Assembly: GCF_036013745.1 (NCBI RefSeq)
Contig: NZ_CP107880.1
Span: 7,812,001-7,876,000, forward strand
Direction of reading: 5' to 3'
DNA from: Streptomyces sp. NBC_00483
GTDB lineage: Bacteria; Actinomycetota; Actinomycetes; Streptomycetales; Streptomycetaceae
DNA length: 64,000 nt
The position numbers were made by a program, and so were the translations under genes. Positions 49,949-58,105 of this stretch are shown one piece after another (position 1 is the stretch's first letter; each line of letters begins with the position of its first letter). The notes below the pieces were generated by a model. That model did no database searches. It was not told where the DNA came from and was given only the letters and a program-made list of their open reading frames with translations.

Positions 49949-52180
49949 TCAGTGCTCCTTGACCAGCTCGGCGTACGGCCCGCCGGCCCGCACCAGGTGT
50001 TCGTGGCGGCCGCGCTCGACGACCTGGCCGTGGTCGAGGACCACGATCTCGTCGCTGTCGCGGACCGTGCTGAGGCGGTGCGCGATCACGACGCAGGCGC
50101 AGCCGCGCCGCCGGATGTTGTCCATGACCGTCTGCTCGGTCTCCGCGTCGAGCGCGCTGGTCACCTCGTCGAGCACGAGGATGCTGGGACGGCGCACGAG
50201 GGCCCGCGCGATCTCCAGACGCTGGCGCTGCCCGCCGGAGAAGTTCCGGCCGTCCTGCTCGACCCGGCCGCGCACACCGCCGGGGCGGCGCGCCACCACG
50301 TCGTACAGGCACGCGTCGCGCAGCGCCTCCTCGACGGCCTCGTCGGAGATCGACGGGTCCCACAGCGCGACGTTGTCGCGGACCGTGCCCTCGAAGAGGA
50401 AGACGTCCTGGTCGACGAAGGACACCGAGGCCGCGAGCGCGCCGCGCGGGATGTCGTCCAGGCGCCGGTCGTCGATCCGGATGACGCCCTCCCACGGCGC
50501 GTACAGGCCGGAGATCAGGCGGGAGACCGTGGACTTTCCGCTGCCGGAGCCGCCGACGAGCGCCACCTGCTGGCCGGGCCCCACCGTCAGCGAGAAGCCG
50601 GACAGGAGCGGCTTGTCGAGCGGGCTGTAGCCGAACGTGATGCCGTCCAGCTCGATGTGGCCGCGCAGCCGGCGCGTGCTCTGCACCTGCTCGGGGCGCG
50701 CGTACAGCTGGTCGACGGGGAAGTTCTCCACGTCCTTGAGGCGGGCCACGTCGGCGGCGAAGTCCTGGATGCGGCCCGCGACGCCGTTCAACCGGGTCAG
50801 CGGCGCCGTGAAGCGGGTCACGAGCGCCTGAAAGGCGACAAGGAGACCCACCGACAAATGGCCCTCGACGGCCCGCATGCCGCCGATCCACAGGATCAGC
50901 GCGCTGTTCAGCGTCGCGAGGGTCGGCGCGACGATGCCGAGCCACGCGCTCGGCACCCCGAGCTTCTGCTGCTCCTCAAGGGTCGTCGCGTGCTGGCCCG
51001 CCCACCGCCGGAAGTAGCCGTTCTCGCCGCCGGTCGCCTTCATCGTCTCGATGAGCTGGAGGCCCGTGTACGAGGTGTTGGTGAGCCGCGCCGTGTCCGC
51101 GCGCAGCTTCTGTGTGCCCGTCGCCCGCAGCCGCACGACGATCCGCATCGCCACCACGTTCAGCAGCGCGATCCCCACGCCGACGGCCGTGAGCTGCGGG
51201 TCGTACGAGTACAGCAGCGCCGCGTACAGCAGCACCACGATCCCGTCGACGCCCGCCGCCGTCAGGTCGCGGGCCAGGGTCTCGGCGACCGCGTCGTTGG
51301 ACTGGAGGCGCTGCACCAGGTCGGCCGGGCTGCGCTGCGAGAAGAACGTGACGGGCAGGCGCAGCAGATGCCCGAAGAAGCGGGCGCTGCTCAGCGTCGA
51401 GGAGATGATGCGGCCGCGCAGCAGATTCATCTGTTGCAGCCACGTGAGGACGGCGGTCAGCGCCACCATCGCGCCCATCGACGCGAACAGCGCGCCGAGC
51501 AGCGAGGTCTGGTCGCCGATGAGGAACAGGTCGATGTACGTCTTGCTGAGCGCGGGCACCGCCGCGCCCACGCCGACGAGCAGCAGGCTCGCGAGCAGCG
51601 CGACGAGCATCGTGCCGGTGGTGCCGCGAAGCCGTGCGGGCAGCGCCGTCATGATGCCCGGCTTGCGCCCGCCCGTACGGAAGTCGTCGCCCGGCTCCAG
51701 GACGAGAACGACACCCGTGAAGCTCGTGTCGAAGTCCTCCATCGGCACGAAGCGGCGGCCCTTGTCGGGGTCGTTGATGTGCACGCCGCGCCGCCCGAAG
51801 CGGCGGCCCATGCCGTCGTAGACGACGTAGTGGTTGAACTCCCAGAACAGGATCGCCGGGCCCTGCACCTCGGCGAGCGCGGCCGGCTCCATCTGCATGC
51901 CCTTGGCGGTCATGCCGTAACTGCGGGCCGCCTTCAGGAGGTTGGAGGCGCGCGAGCCGTCCCGCGAGACGCCGCACGCGATGCGCAGCTCCTCCAGCGG
52001 GATGTGCCTGCCGTGGTGCGCGAGGATCATCGCGAGCGCCGCGGCGCCGCACTCGACGGCCTCCATCTGGAGCACCGTTGGTGTGCGCACCTTGCGGCGG
52101 CGCTTGGCCGGCGGGGGAGCGGGGCGCGCGCGGCGGCGGTCCGGGCGGTGACCGGCGGGCGGGAGGGAGGTCGTGGTCAC
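49949..52180 (-). CDS. Peptidase-containing (C39) NHLM-type peptide export ABC transporter
   Basis: 743 residues from the GTG at 52180, which overlaps the HlyD stop as GTGA; a TTG at 52192 is possible. The C39 peptidase has Cys44 (QMEAVECGAAAL), His117 (FNHYVVYDG) and Asp137 (INDPDKG), so the leader-cutting triad is intact. Six helices follow, then the ATPase with Walker A GGSGSGKSTV, signature FSGGQRQRLEIAR and Walker B ILVLDEVTSALD. It should cut after a double-glycine leader and export the core. Confidence 0.92.
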   Translation of the reverse strand: MTTTSLPPAGHRPDRRRARPAPPPAKRRRKVRTPTVLQMEAVECGAAALAMILAHHGRHIPLEELRIACGVSRDGSRASNLLKAARSYGMTAKGMQMEPAALAEVQGPAILFWEFNHYVVYDGMGRRFGRRGVHINDPDKGRRFVPMEDFDTSFTGVVLVLEPGDDFRTGGRKPGIMTALPARLRGTTGTMLVALLASLLLVGVGAAVPALSKTYIDLFLIGDQTSLLGALFASMGAMVALTAVLTWLQQMNLLRGRIISSTLSSARFFGHLLRLPVTFFSQRSPADLVQRLQSNDAVAETLARDLTAAGVDGIVVLLYAALLYSYDPQLTAVGVGIALLNVVAMRIVVRLRATGTQKLRADTARLTNTSYTGLQLIETMKATGGENGYFRRWAGQHATTLEEQQKLGVPSAWLGIVAPTLATLNSALILWIGGMRAVEGHLSVGLLVAFQALVTRFTAPLTRLNGVAGRIQDFAADVARLKDVENFPVDQLYARPEQVQSTRRLRGHIELDGITFGYSPLDKPLLSGFSLTVGPGQQVALVGGSGSGKSTVSRLISGLYAPWEGVIRIDDRRLDDIPRGALAASVSFVDQDVFLFEGTVRDNVALWDPSISDEAVEEALRDACLYDVVARRPGGVRGRVEQDGRNFSGGQRQRLEIARALVRRPSILVLDEVTSALDAETEQTVMDNIRRRGCACVVIAHRLSTVRDSDEIVVLDHGQVVERGRHEHLVRAGGPYAELVKEH

Positions 52181-52974
52181 GGCTTCAGCCAATCCATCGG
52201 GCGCTGATCGGCGAGGTGTACGGAGCCGGAGGCGAGGGTCATGGAGGCGAGCGGATAGGGCGGCCCACCGTCGGAGGACCAGGCGTACCCGGACTTGGTG
52301 TCCGCCTTGGTGAGCTCGACGAGGACCGGGACGCGGGCCCCGCCCTTCGTGAACTCGCCCGCCAGCGAGCTGTCCCCGACGAAATCGGTGACCTGCCGCT
52401 TCGTCTCGGCGGCGCGGCCGACGGCCTTGACCGTCCCGCGCAGCACGCCGTACTGCTGCGCCTGCGGCACGTTGAGGTCGACGTCGGAGCCCTTGTCCAC
52501 GTTCCCCGCGCCGGTGGCGGGCACGTACAGCATCGCGAGCAGCGGATCACGCGTCGAGCCGGTCTTCTCCACCGTCGCCACGTCGGAGCCGGTCGTGACG
52601 ACCGAGCCGATCCGCGCGACGAGCGCCGTGACCCGCCCGGCGTCGATGGCCCGCACGGCCCGGTTGCCCTGCGCGGTCTGCACCTTGAGGATCGGCGCGC
52701 CCGCCCGCACCCGCTGGCCCTCCTTCACGTACAGGCCGGTGACCTGCCCGGTGACGGGGGTCTGCAGGACGTAGCTGCCCTGCGCGTACGTGAGGATGCC
52801 GTTGGCCTTGAGCGTCGAGGACACCGAACCGGTGACGGCCCAGACGCAGGCGGCGACCATCACGACGACGGTGACGGCGAGTACGAGCAGTCCCTGCGGC
52901 CGCGCGAGGCGCACCGGCAGATCGAGCTCCTCCGGCGACTGCAGCTTGGACAGGGCCTGTTGGCGGAACTGCAC
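52177..52974 (-). CDS. HlyD/MFP-like peptide secretion accessory protein
   Basis: 265 residues with a cytoplasmic start, one membrane helix (about 29-48), and a lipoyl/barrel-sandwich domain (TPVTGQVTGLYVKEGQRVRAG) typical of NHLM secretion proteins. It is shorter than classic HlyD and lacks a long coiled coil, as fits a bacterium without an outer membrane. GTG at 52974 with AAGGAAAG upstream. First gene of the export operon after the precursor. Confidence 0.88.
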   Translation of the reverse strand: MQFRQQALSKLQSPEELDLPVRLARPQGLLVLAVTVVVMVAACVWAVTGSVSSTLKANGILTYAQGSYVLQTPVTGQVTGLYVKEGQRVRAGAPILKVQTAQGNRAVRAIDAGRVTALVARIGSVVTTGSDVATVEKTGSTRDPLLAMLYVPATGAGNVDKGSDVDLNVPQAQQYGVLRGTVKAVGRAAETKRQVTDFVGDSSLAGEFTKGGARVPVLVELTKADTKSGYAWSSDGGPPYPLASMTLASGSVHLADQRPMDWLKP

Positions 52975-53040
52975 GGAGTCTTTCCTTACCTAGCTTCCAT
53001 ACCGGGCCGGACCTGAAGGCCCCGTACCCGGACACCCCGA

Positions 53041-53098
53041 AAGCCCCGGGACACGGGGTCCCGAGGCTTGGGGTGCGCCACCCGTCAGGAGGTGGCGC
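53041..53098. terminator. Two hairpins between the precursor gene and the export operon
   Basis: A 12-bp stem (53041-53052 with 53058-53069, one mismatch) and an 8-bp stem GCGCCACC/GGTGGCGC (53075-53082 with 53091-53098) lie in the 150-base gap. They follow the precursor stop and could act as a leaky terminator, keeping precursor mRNA high relative to transporter mRNA. Confidence 0.6.
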
Positions 53099-53124
53099 GG
53101 TGATCCCGAGGGATCGAATCCGAC

Positions 53125-53346
53125 TCAGAGGCCGGCCGTCACGCCGCCGACGAGGCCCGTCACGGCGCCGGTGTTCAGGCCGGTGAGGCCCTCGACCGTG
53201 TTGGTGACGGAGGAGACGGTGCCCGAAACCGGGGCGATGCCGTCAACGGTGCCCTGAACCTGGCCGACGAGGCCGCCGACGAGACCGCCGGAGACGTTGT
53301 CGAGGTCGGCGTCCGAGATCTCAACGGTCTCGATGTGCTTGCTCAT
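53125..53346 (-). CDS. Double-glycine bacteriocin-like precursor peptide, cysteine-free
   Basis: 73 residues from the ATG at 53346 (AAGAAGGG upstream). The leader MSKHIETVEISDADLDNVSGG (residues 1-21) ends in Gly20-Gly21, the C39 cutting site, and has the ELDxVSGG-like pattern. The core (22-73, 52 residues) is rich in Gly, Val, Thr and Leu, contains no Cys, Lys, Arg, His or aromatic residue, and has GLVGG near both ends. It is too short and biased for homology calls. Upstream of hlyD and the ABC pair in the same direction. No lanthionine or other modification enzyme is nearby. A longer frame to 53436 is unlikely. Confidence 0.82.
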   Translation of the reverse strand: MSKHIETVEISDADLDNVSGGLVGGLVGQVQGTVDGIAPVSGTVSSVTNTVEGLTGLNTGAVTGLVGGVTAGL

Positions 53347-53629
53347 GATGAGCCGCCCTTCTTGGGTATGTCCGGGTATTTCAAAATTCGCGGGGCGCGC
53401 TGGAAATCGGTGGCTGCGAATCCCTGCGGCCGTCATGCGATGCGGAGGATCAAAGCATGTTGACGCGTCGCTCAGCTAATCCGACCGGGTCCATTCATAG
53501 GGGATCCGGGAGGCCAATTGCCTTCGTGTGCCTGGGTGTTCACAGCTGGGTGGCACGTCCTTCACATTCTTCACGGAGAGGAATGTGAACTCCCTGTGTC
53601 GCAGGACAGCAAAGGGGGACAGGCGTGCA
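53347..53629. promoter_or_regulatory. Precursor promoter region with an inverted repeat
   Basis: 283 bases, less GC-rich than the surroundings. An inverted repeat with 9-base arms TTCACATTC (53561-53569) and GAATGTGAA (53581-53589) lies in it; it could be a terminator for the YoaK-like gene or an operator of the precursor. The precursor promoter should lie at about 53380-53480. No clear -35/-10 pair is evident. Confidence 0.5.
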
Positions 53630-54355
53630 TCAATGGCGTGCGGTGCTTGTATGGGGCAATGTTTTTTTGCGAAGCTCCGTGACTGCCCTGCGCATTCGGT
53701 GTGCAGGTTTCTGGCACGCGACCGCGGCGGCGGTCAGGACGGCCGGCGGCACGAATCCCCACGGCGCTGCGGCCTCCCGCACCGCTACGGCGCAGGCCGC
53801 GCCGCCGATCACGGCCAACAACCGGCCGATCACCCACAGTTGTTCCCGGTCGCGTCCGGACCCGTCGACCGCCCCGGTCACGAGTGTCGTCAGCGTCCCC
53901 GTGAAATACGTGGTGGGCGCGGCACCCGACCCCGCGACCACCATCGCCGCGGACTGCGCGCCCATCGCCACGGCGGCGACCACGAGCAGCACGGTCCGCC
54001 AGGCCCCGACCGGATCCCCGTGGAGCAGGCCGCCCGCCACGGCGACGAAGCCGAGCAGCAGGCACTGCGCGGTGAGGCAGGCGACGACCCGGCCCGGCCA
54101 CTCCGTCGTCCGCGCCTCCCGAATGCCCCGGCACACGAAGGCGGTTGTGGCCGCCCCCACCGCGTACCCGCCGAGCGCGTACAGCGGCCCGGTGACGTCG
54201 TGGCCCGAGCCGTGGCCCGCCGAGATGCCGAGCAGTACGAGATTCCCGGTCATCACGCCGGCGAACACGTGTCCGAGGGCCGTGAACGCGAGCGCGTCCA
54301 CGGCCCCGGAGGCCCCGGCGAGCAGCACGAGGGACACTTGCGCGCGTTTCTTCAT
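53630..54355 (-). CDS. DUF1275 (YoaK-like) membrane protein
   Basis: 241 residues with about six helices. The start GASGAVDALAFTALGHVFAGVMTGNLVLLG is the DUF1275 hallmark. Function unknown in general. The ATG at 54355 has no good ribosome site, and TACCGT about 12 bases upstream may be the -10 of a leaderless message. It follows the carboxylesterase by 37 bases in the same direction. Confidence 0.88.
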   Translation of the reverse strand: MKKRAQVSLVLLAGASGAVDALAFTALGHVFAGVMTGNLVLLGISAGHGSGHDVTGPLYALGGYAVGAATTAFVCRGIREARTTEWPGRVVACLTAQCLLLGFVAVAGGLLHGDPVGAWRTVLLVVAAVAMGAQSAAMVVAGSGAAPTTYFTGTLTTLVTGAVDGSGRDREQLWVIGRLLAVIGGAACAVAVREAAAPWGFVPPAVLTAAAVACQKPAHRMRRAVTELRKKTLPHTSTARH

Positions 54356-54392
54356 GCCAGAGACGGTAGGCGCGGAACCGCCTTCGAATCGC

Positions 54393-55940
54393 TCAGCCCT
54401 CGGCGCGTCGCTCCGGCGCGGTCACGCCGGGCTCCAGGTCCAGCGGCGCGAAGTCGAAGCCCTCCCACAGCAGCCGCGAGGCCTCCTCCGGGTACGGGCC
54501 CGTGTGCGAGGGGGCGTCGAAGACACGGGTCGAGCGCTCGCCGGCGGTGAACGGCGCCCACCCCGGGTCCCCGTCCTTCGCGAACGCGGCCCACGCGGCG
54601 CCCATCTCCTGCGACAACGCCACGGCCTCGGCCGGGAGTCCACCACCCAGGAAGAGGCCGCCGAAGTCCGATTCGAGCGCACCGAAGACGAGCGGCACGT
54701 CCAACGCGTGGGCGGCGCCCATCGTGCCGCCCGCGCCGGGCGCCGCCCAGCACAGCTCGTACGCGTACGCGGTCCCGCCGCCCGCGTCCTGTGCCTCGGC
54801 CAGGCGCAGCGACGGCATCCGGAACAGCCAGTCGGACATGACGAGTTCGTGCAGCAGCGTCGGGTCCGCGGCCGGATACGCGGCCCGGTAGTCGGCCTCG
54901 GCGGTAGGCCCGGGACCGAACCGGAGCAGTGCCGCTGCCGCCTCTTCCTCGGTCGTCTTCCCGTACCGGCCCGCCATGATGGAGAACAGCCGGTACTCGT
55001 CCCGGTTGTGCCCGACGAGCAGCTCGACGTCGCGCGCGGCGCCGCCCGCGAGCGCCTCCCACGGGGTGACGGGCAGCACCTCGCCGTCGACCACCGGCGA
55101 GAACGGGGTGGCCGTGTGGGCGACGCGGCCCCAGCGGTCCGCGTACGAGGGCAGCGCGCGGACCAGGTCGTCGGTGGCGTCGCGCAACGTCTTCGGCGCG
55201 ACCGCGGCGAGCTCGGCGGCCCCCGCGCCCGGCACCCCGAGCCGCTCCGCGATCGCCGCGCCGATGTCCCGCGCGAGGTCGAGCGTGAAGAACGTGCCCG
55301 GAACGCTCTGCGCCACCGCGCGGCGCAGCAGACCCTTCGCCGACGGCATCGCGAGCAGCGACGCCACCGAGCCCGCGCCCGCGGACTCCCCGAACACGGT
55401 GACCTGCTCCGGGTCGCCACCGAACGCCGCGATGTTCTCGCGCACCCAGCGCAGCGCCGCCACCTGGTCGAGCAGTCCCCGGTTGGCGGGCGCTCCGTCG
55501 AAGACGCCGAAGCCCTCGGCGCCGACGCGGTAGTTGAGGGTCACGACGACCGCGCCGCGGGCGGCGAGCGCGGAGCCGTCGTAGTGCGGCCCGTCCGAGG
55601 ACCCGCTGACGTACGCCCCTCCGTACACGTAGACCATCACCGGCAGGCCCGCGGCGCCGAGGTCCGGGGACCACACGTTGACCGTCAGCCAGTCCTCGCC
55701 CTCCGGGACCGGGCGGCCCGTCAGCCCACCCACGAGGGACTGCGGGGGCGGCGGCCCGAAGTCGAACGCGTCCCGCACCCCGTCCCACGGCAACGCCGGC
55801 TCCGGCGCCGCCAAGTGCAGCGCCCCGACCGGGGGTTGGGCAAAGGGAATGCCGCGGAAAACGCTCAGCGCTCCCTGCGTGAGCCCGCGGACCCGGCCCG
55901 ATGCGGTGCGTATGGGGGCGGTGGGGGTGGCGTCGGTCAT
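54393..55940 (-). CDS. Carboxylesterase, type B
   Basis: 515 residues of the cholinesterase-like family. The nucleophile Ser is in TVFGESAGAGSVASLL; EDWLTVNVWSPD and YVYGGAYVSGS (oxyanion hole) precede it, and HALDVPLVFG near the C-terminus holds the catalytic His. No signal peptide. ATG at 55940 with GGGAGG upstream. The LacI palindrome at 55980 lies 40 bases upstream, so it is likely controlled by the LacI gene across the gap. Confidence 0.9.
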   Translation of the reverse strand: MTDATPTAPIRTASGRVRGLTQGALSVFRGIPFAQPPVGALHLAAPEPALPWDGVRDAFDFGPPPPQSLVGGLTGRPVPEGEDWLTVNVWSPDLGAAGLPVMVYVYGGAYVSGSSDGPHYDGSALAARGAVVVTLNYRVGAEGFGVFDGAPANRGLLDQVAALRWVRENIAAFGGDPEQVTVFGESAGAGSVASLLAMPSAKGLLRRAVAQSVPGTFFTLDLARDIGAAIAERLGVPGAGAAELAAVAPKTLRDATDDLVRALPSYADRWGRVAHTATPFSPVVDGEVLPVTPWEALAGGAARDVELLVGHNRDEYRLFSIMAGRYGKTTEEEAAAALLRFGPGPTAEADYRAAYPAADPTLLHELVMSDWLFRMPSLRLAEAQDAGGGTAYAYELCWAAPGAGGTMGAAHALDVPLVFGALESDFGGLFLGGGLPAEAVALSQEMGAAWAAFAKDGDPGWAPFTAGERSTRVFDAPSHTGPYPEEASRLLWEGFDFAPLDLEPGVTAPERRAEG

Positions 55941-55979
55941 ACGTGTCCTCCCTGGTGGCTCGCCTGGTGCCCACCAGGG

Positions 55980-55997
55980 CGTCGAAGCGCTTCGACG
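55980..55997. promoter_or_regulatory. LacI operator, 18-bp perfect palindrome
   Basis: CGTCGAAGCGCTTCGACG is a perfect palindrome with central CG in the divergent region between the esterase and the LacI gene. It is the strongest operator in the window. Confidence 0.8.
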
Positions 55998-56114
55998 GAC
56001 TTCTGGACAGGCACCCTGCGCAAATCATAGGGTCGGCATGCCGAACGACGGGCGGCACCCGCCGGCGCCGGCGCGCTCCCGCCCACCCCCCGGACTCGGC
56101 TTCAGGAGAACCCC

Positions 56115-57131
56115 ATGGTCACGCTCGCAGAGGTCGCCAGGCACGCCGGAGTCTCCGCGAGCACCGTGAGTTACGTCCTCAGCGGCAAGCGGTCCATCTC
56201 GGCGGCCACCCGCGAGCGCGTCGAGACGAGCGTGCGCCGGCTCGGCTACCACCCCAACGCCGGGGCCCGCGCCCTTGCCAGCAGCAAGTCCAACATCATC
56301 GCCCTGATGGTGCCGCTGCGCACCGACATGTACGTACCGGTGATCATGGAGATCGCGACGGCGGTCGCCACCGCCGCCCGCACCCACGGCTACGACATCC
56401 TGCTGCTCACCGGCGAGGAGGGCGCCCAGGCCGTGCGCCGCATCGAGGGCAGCGCGTTGGCGGACGCCGTGATCGTCATGGACGTCGAGCTGGACGACGA
56501 GCGGCTGCCGCTGCTGCGCACCGCGAGCCGCCCCGCCGTCCTCATCGGCCTGCCGGCCGACACCAACGGACTCAACTGCGTGGACCTGGACTTCGCCGCC
56601 GCGGGCGCGCTGTGCGCCGACCACCTCGCGGGTCTCGGGCACCGCGAGATCGCCGTCATCGGCGAGGCCGCCGCCGTCTACGAGCGCCGCACCGGCTTCG
56701 CCGAGCGCACGCTGACGGGCCTGCGCGAGCGCAGCGCCGAACTCGGCCTGCGGCTCCTGCACCGCCCCTGCGAGGGCAGTTACGCCTCGGTGTCGGCGAC
56801 ACTGTCACGGATCTACGACGAGCGCCCCGGCACCAGCGCGTTCATCGTGCAGAACGAGGCCGCCACCGACCCGCTGCTCGCGCTGCTGCGCCAGTCCGGG
56901 CGGGCGGTCCCCGAGGACGTGTCGGTCGTCGCGGTCTGCCCCGAGCAGGTCGCGCGGCACGCGTCGGTGCCGCTCACCTCGGTCGCCGTGCCCGCGCAGG
57001 AGATGGGGCGGCGCGCGGTGGAACAGATCGTCGCGCAGATCGAGGGCCGCGGCTCGGCCGAGGAAGTCGTGCTGCTGACCCCGGAGTTGACCATCAGGGA
57101 GAGCGCGGCACAGGCGCCGCCCGCCGCATAA
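56115..57131 (+). CDS. LacI-family transcriptional regulator
   Basis: 338 residues. Helix-turn-helix VTLAEVARHAGVSASTVSYVLSGKR with the hinge helix ARALASSKS, then the sugar-binding-like effector domain ending with VSVVAVCPEQVARH and LTSVAVPAQEMG. The AGGAG site is 7 bases before the ATG. It should bind the palindrome at 55980 and control the esterase and itself; the GH95-GH42 operon 1 kb downstream is on the other strand and may or may not be in its regulon. Confidence 0.9.
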   Translation: MVTLAEVARHAGVSASTVSYVLSGKRSISAATRERVETSVRRLGYHPNAGARALASSKSNIIALMVPLRTDMYVPVIMEIATAVATAARTHGYDILLLTGEEGAQAVRRIEGSALADAVIVMDVELDDERLPLLRTASRPAVLIGLPADTNGLNCVDLDFAAAGALCADHLAGLGHREIAVIGEAAAVYERRTGFAERTLTGLRERSAELGLRLLHRPCEGSYASVSATLSRIYDERPGTSAFIVQNEAATDPLLALLRQSGRAVPEDVSVVAVCPEQVARHASVPLTSVAVPAQEMGRRAVEQIVAQIEGRGSAEEVVLLTPELTIRESAAQAPPAA

Positions 57132-57163
57132 AAGAGCGCGGCACGGGCCCCGCCCGCCGCATA
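57101..57163. repeat. 30-bp direct repeat duplicating the end of the LacI gene
   Basis: Copies at 57101-57130 and 57134-57163 differ at two bases. The first includes the last codons (ESAAQAPPAA) and the TAA of the regulator. The second lies just after the stop. Confidence 0.75.
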
Positions 57164-57225
57164 GGATCGACGCATCCGGTCCATAAGACCGCCACATGCG
57201 GTCCTGGAAGTGTCAGAAAGCGAGC

Positions 57226-58083
57226 GTGCCTGTGCACCCGACGTACGTCCTCGTCCATGGAGCGTTCGCCAACTCCTTCTCCTTCGCGCCGCTCCAGGCG
57301 GAACTCGGTCTGCTCGGGCACCGCTCGGCCGCCGTCGACCTGCCGGGACACGGCTTCGCGGCGACCTACCCGGCCGCGTACCAGGCCCCGCAGGACGCGG
57401 CGGGCCTCGCCTCGACGCCGGGCGTCATCAAGGGAGTCACCCTCGCCGACAACGCCGCGCACCTGATCGGCGTCCTGGAACGGGCCAAGGAGAACGGCCC
57501 GGTCGTCCTCGTCTCGCACAGCCGCGGCGGCGCCACCGCCACGGCGGCGGCCAACCAGCGGCCCGACCTGATCGACCACATCGTCTACGTGGCGTCCTGG
57601 TGCCCGGTCGACCTCACCGTGGGCGCCTACTACGCCGAACCGGAGATGGCCTCGGTCGACGCCGCCTCCCTGGGCCTTGCGATGGCGGGCGACCCGGCCG
57701 AACTCGGGCTGCTGCGCGTCAACTTCCGCACCGCGGACGAGAAGGCGCTCGACGCGTTCAGGGAGGCCTTCATCGCCGACGGCACCGACGACGAGTTCCG
57801 CACCTTCCTCAACACCTTCCAGCCGGACGAGAACCTCGACGTCGGCACCGAGGACGACCGCGCGCAGGCCGCGACGTGGGGCCGCATCCCGAAGACGTAC
57901 GTACGCCTCTCGCGCGACACGAGCCTGCCGCCCGCCCTCCAGGACCGGCTGATCCGCGAGGGCGACGCGCTGACCCCGGACAACCCCTTCCGGGTCCGCA
58001 CCCTCGACAGCTCGCACCTGAAGTGGCTGGTCGACCCGGCGCCGGCGGCGCGGGTGCTGGCGGAGGTGGCGGAACTCCTGTAG
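57226..58083 (+). CDS. Alpha/beta hydrolase (MenH/HNL-esterase-like)
   Basis: 285 residues. YVLVHGAFANSFSF near the start is the oxyanion region, the nucleophile Ser is in VVLVSHSRGGATA, and the late His in DSSHLKWLVDPAP. The family includes esterases and hydroxynitrile lyase-like enzymes. GTG at 57226 is chosen; a second GTG is two codons later and an ATG at 57196 would add a non-conserved stretch. The ribosome site is weak. Convergent with the GH95 gene. Confidence 0.85.
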   Translation: MPVHPTYVLVHGAFANSFSFAPLQAELGLLGHRSAAVDLPGHGFAATYPAAYQAPQDAAGLASTPGVIKGVTLADNAAHLIGVLERAKENGPVVLVSHSRGGATATAAANQRPDLIDHIVYVASWCPVDLTVGAYYAEPEMASVDAASLGLAMAGDPAELGLLRVNFRTADEKALDAFREAFIADGTDDEFRTFLNTFQPDENLDVGTEDDRAQAATWGRIPKTYVRLSRDTSLPPALQDRLIREGDALTPDNPFRVRTLDSSHLKWLVDPAPAARVLAEVAELL

Positions 58084-58105
58084 CCACCGGTTGCGGGAGT
58101 GGTAA

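Noticed and set aside
53125..53436. 103-residue version of the export peptide
   Set aside because: The extra N-terminal part lacks leader character, and the ATG at 53346 has a ribosome site and gives a standard double-glycine leader.
53625..56030. Long plus-strand frame over the YoaK-like and carboxylesterase genes
   Set aside because: Antisense to two clear genes, no recognisable domain.
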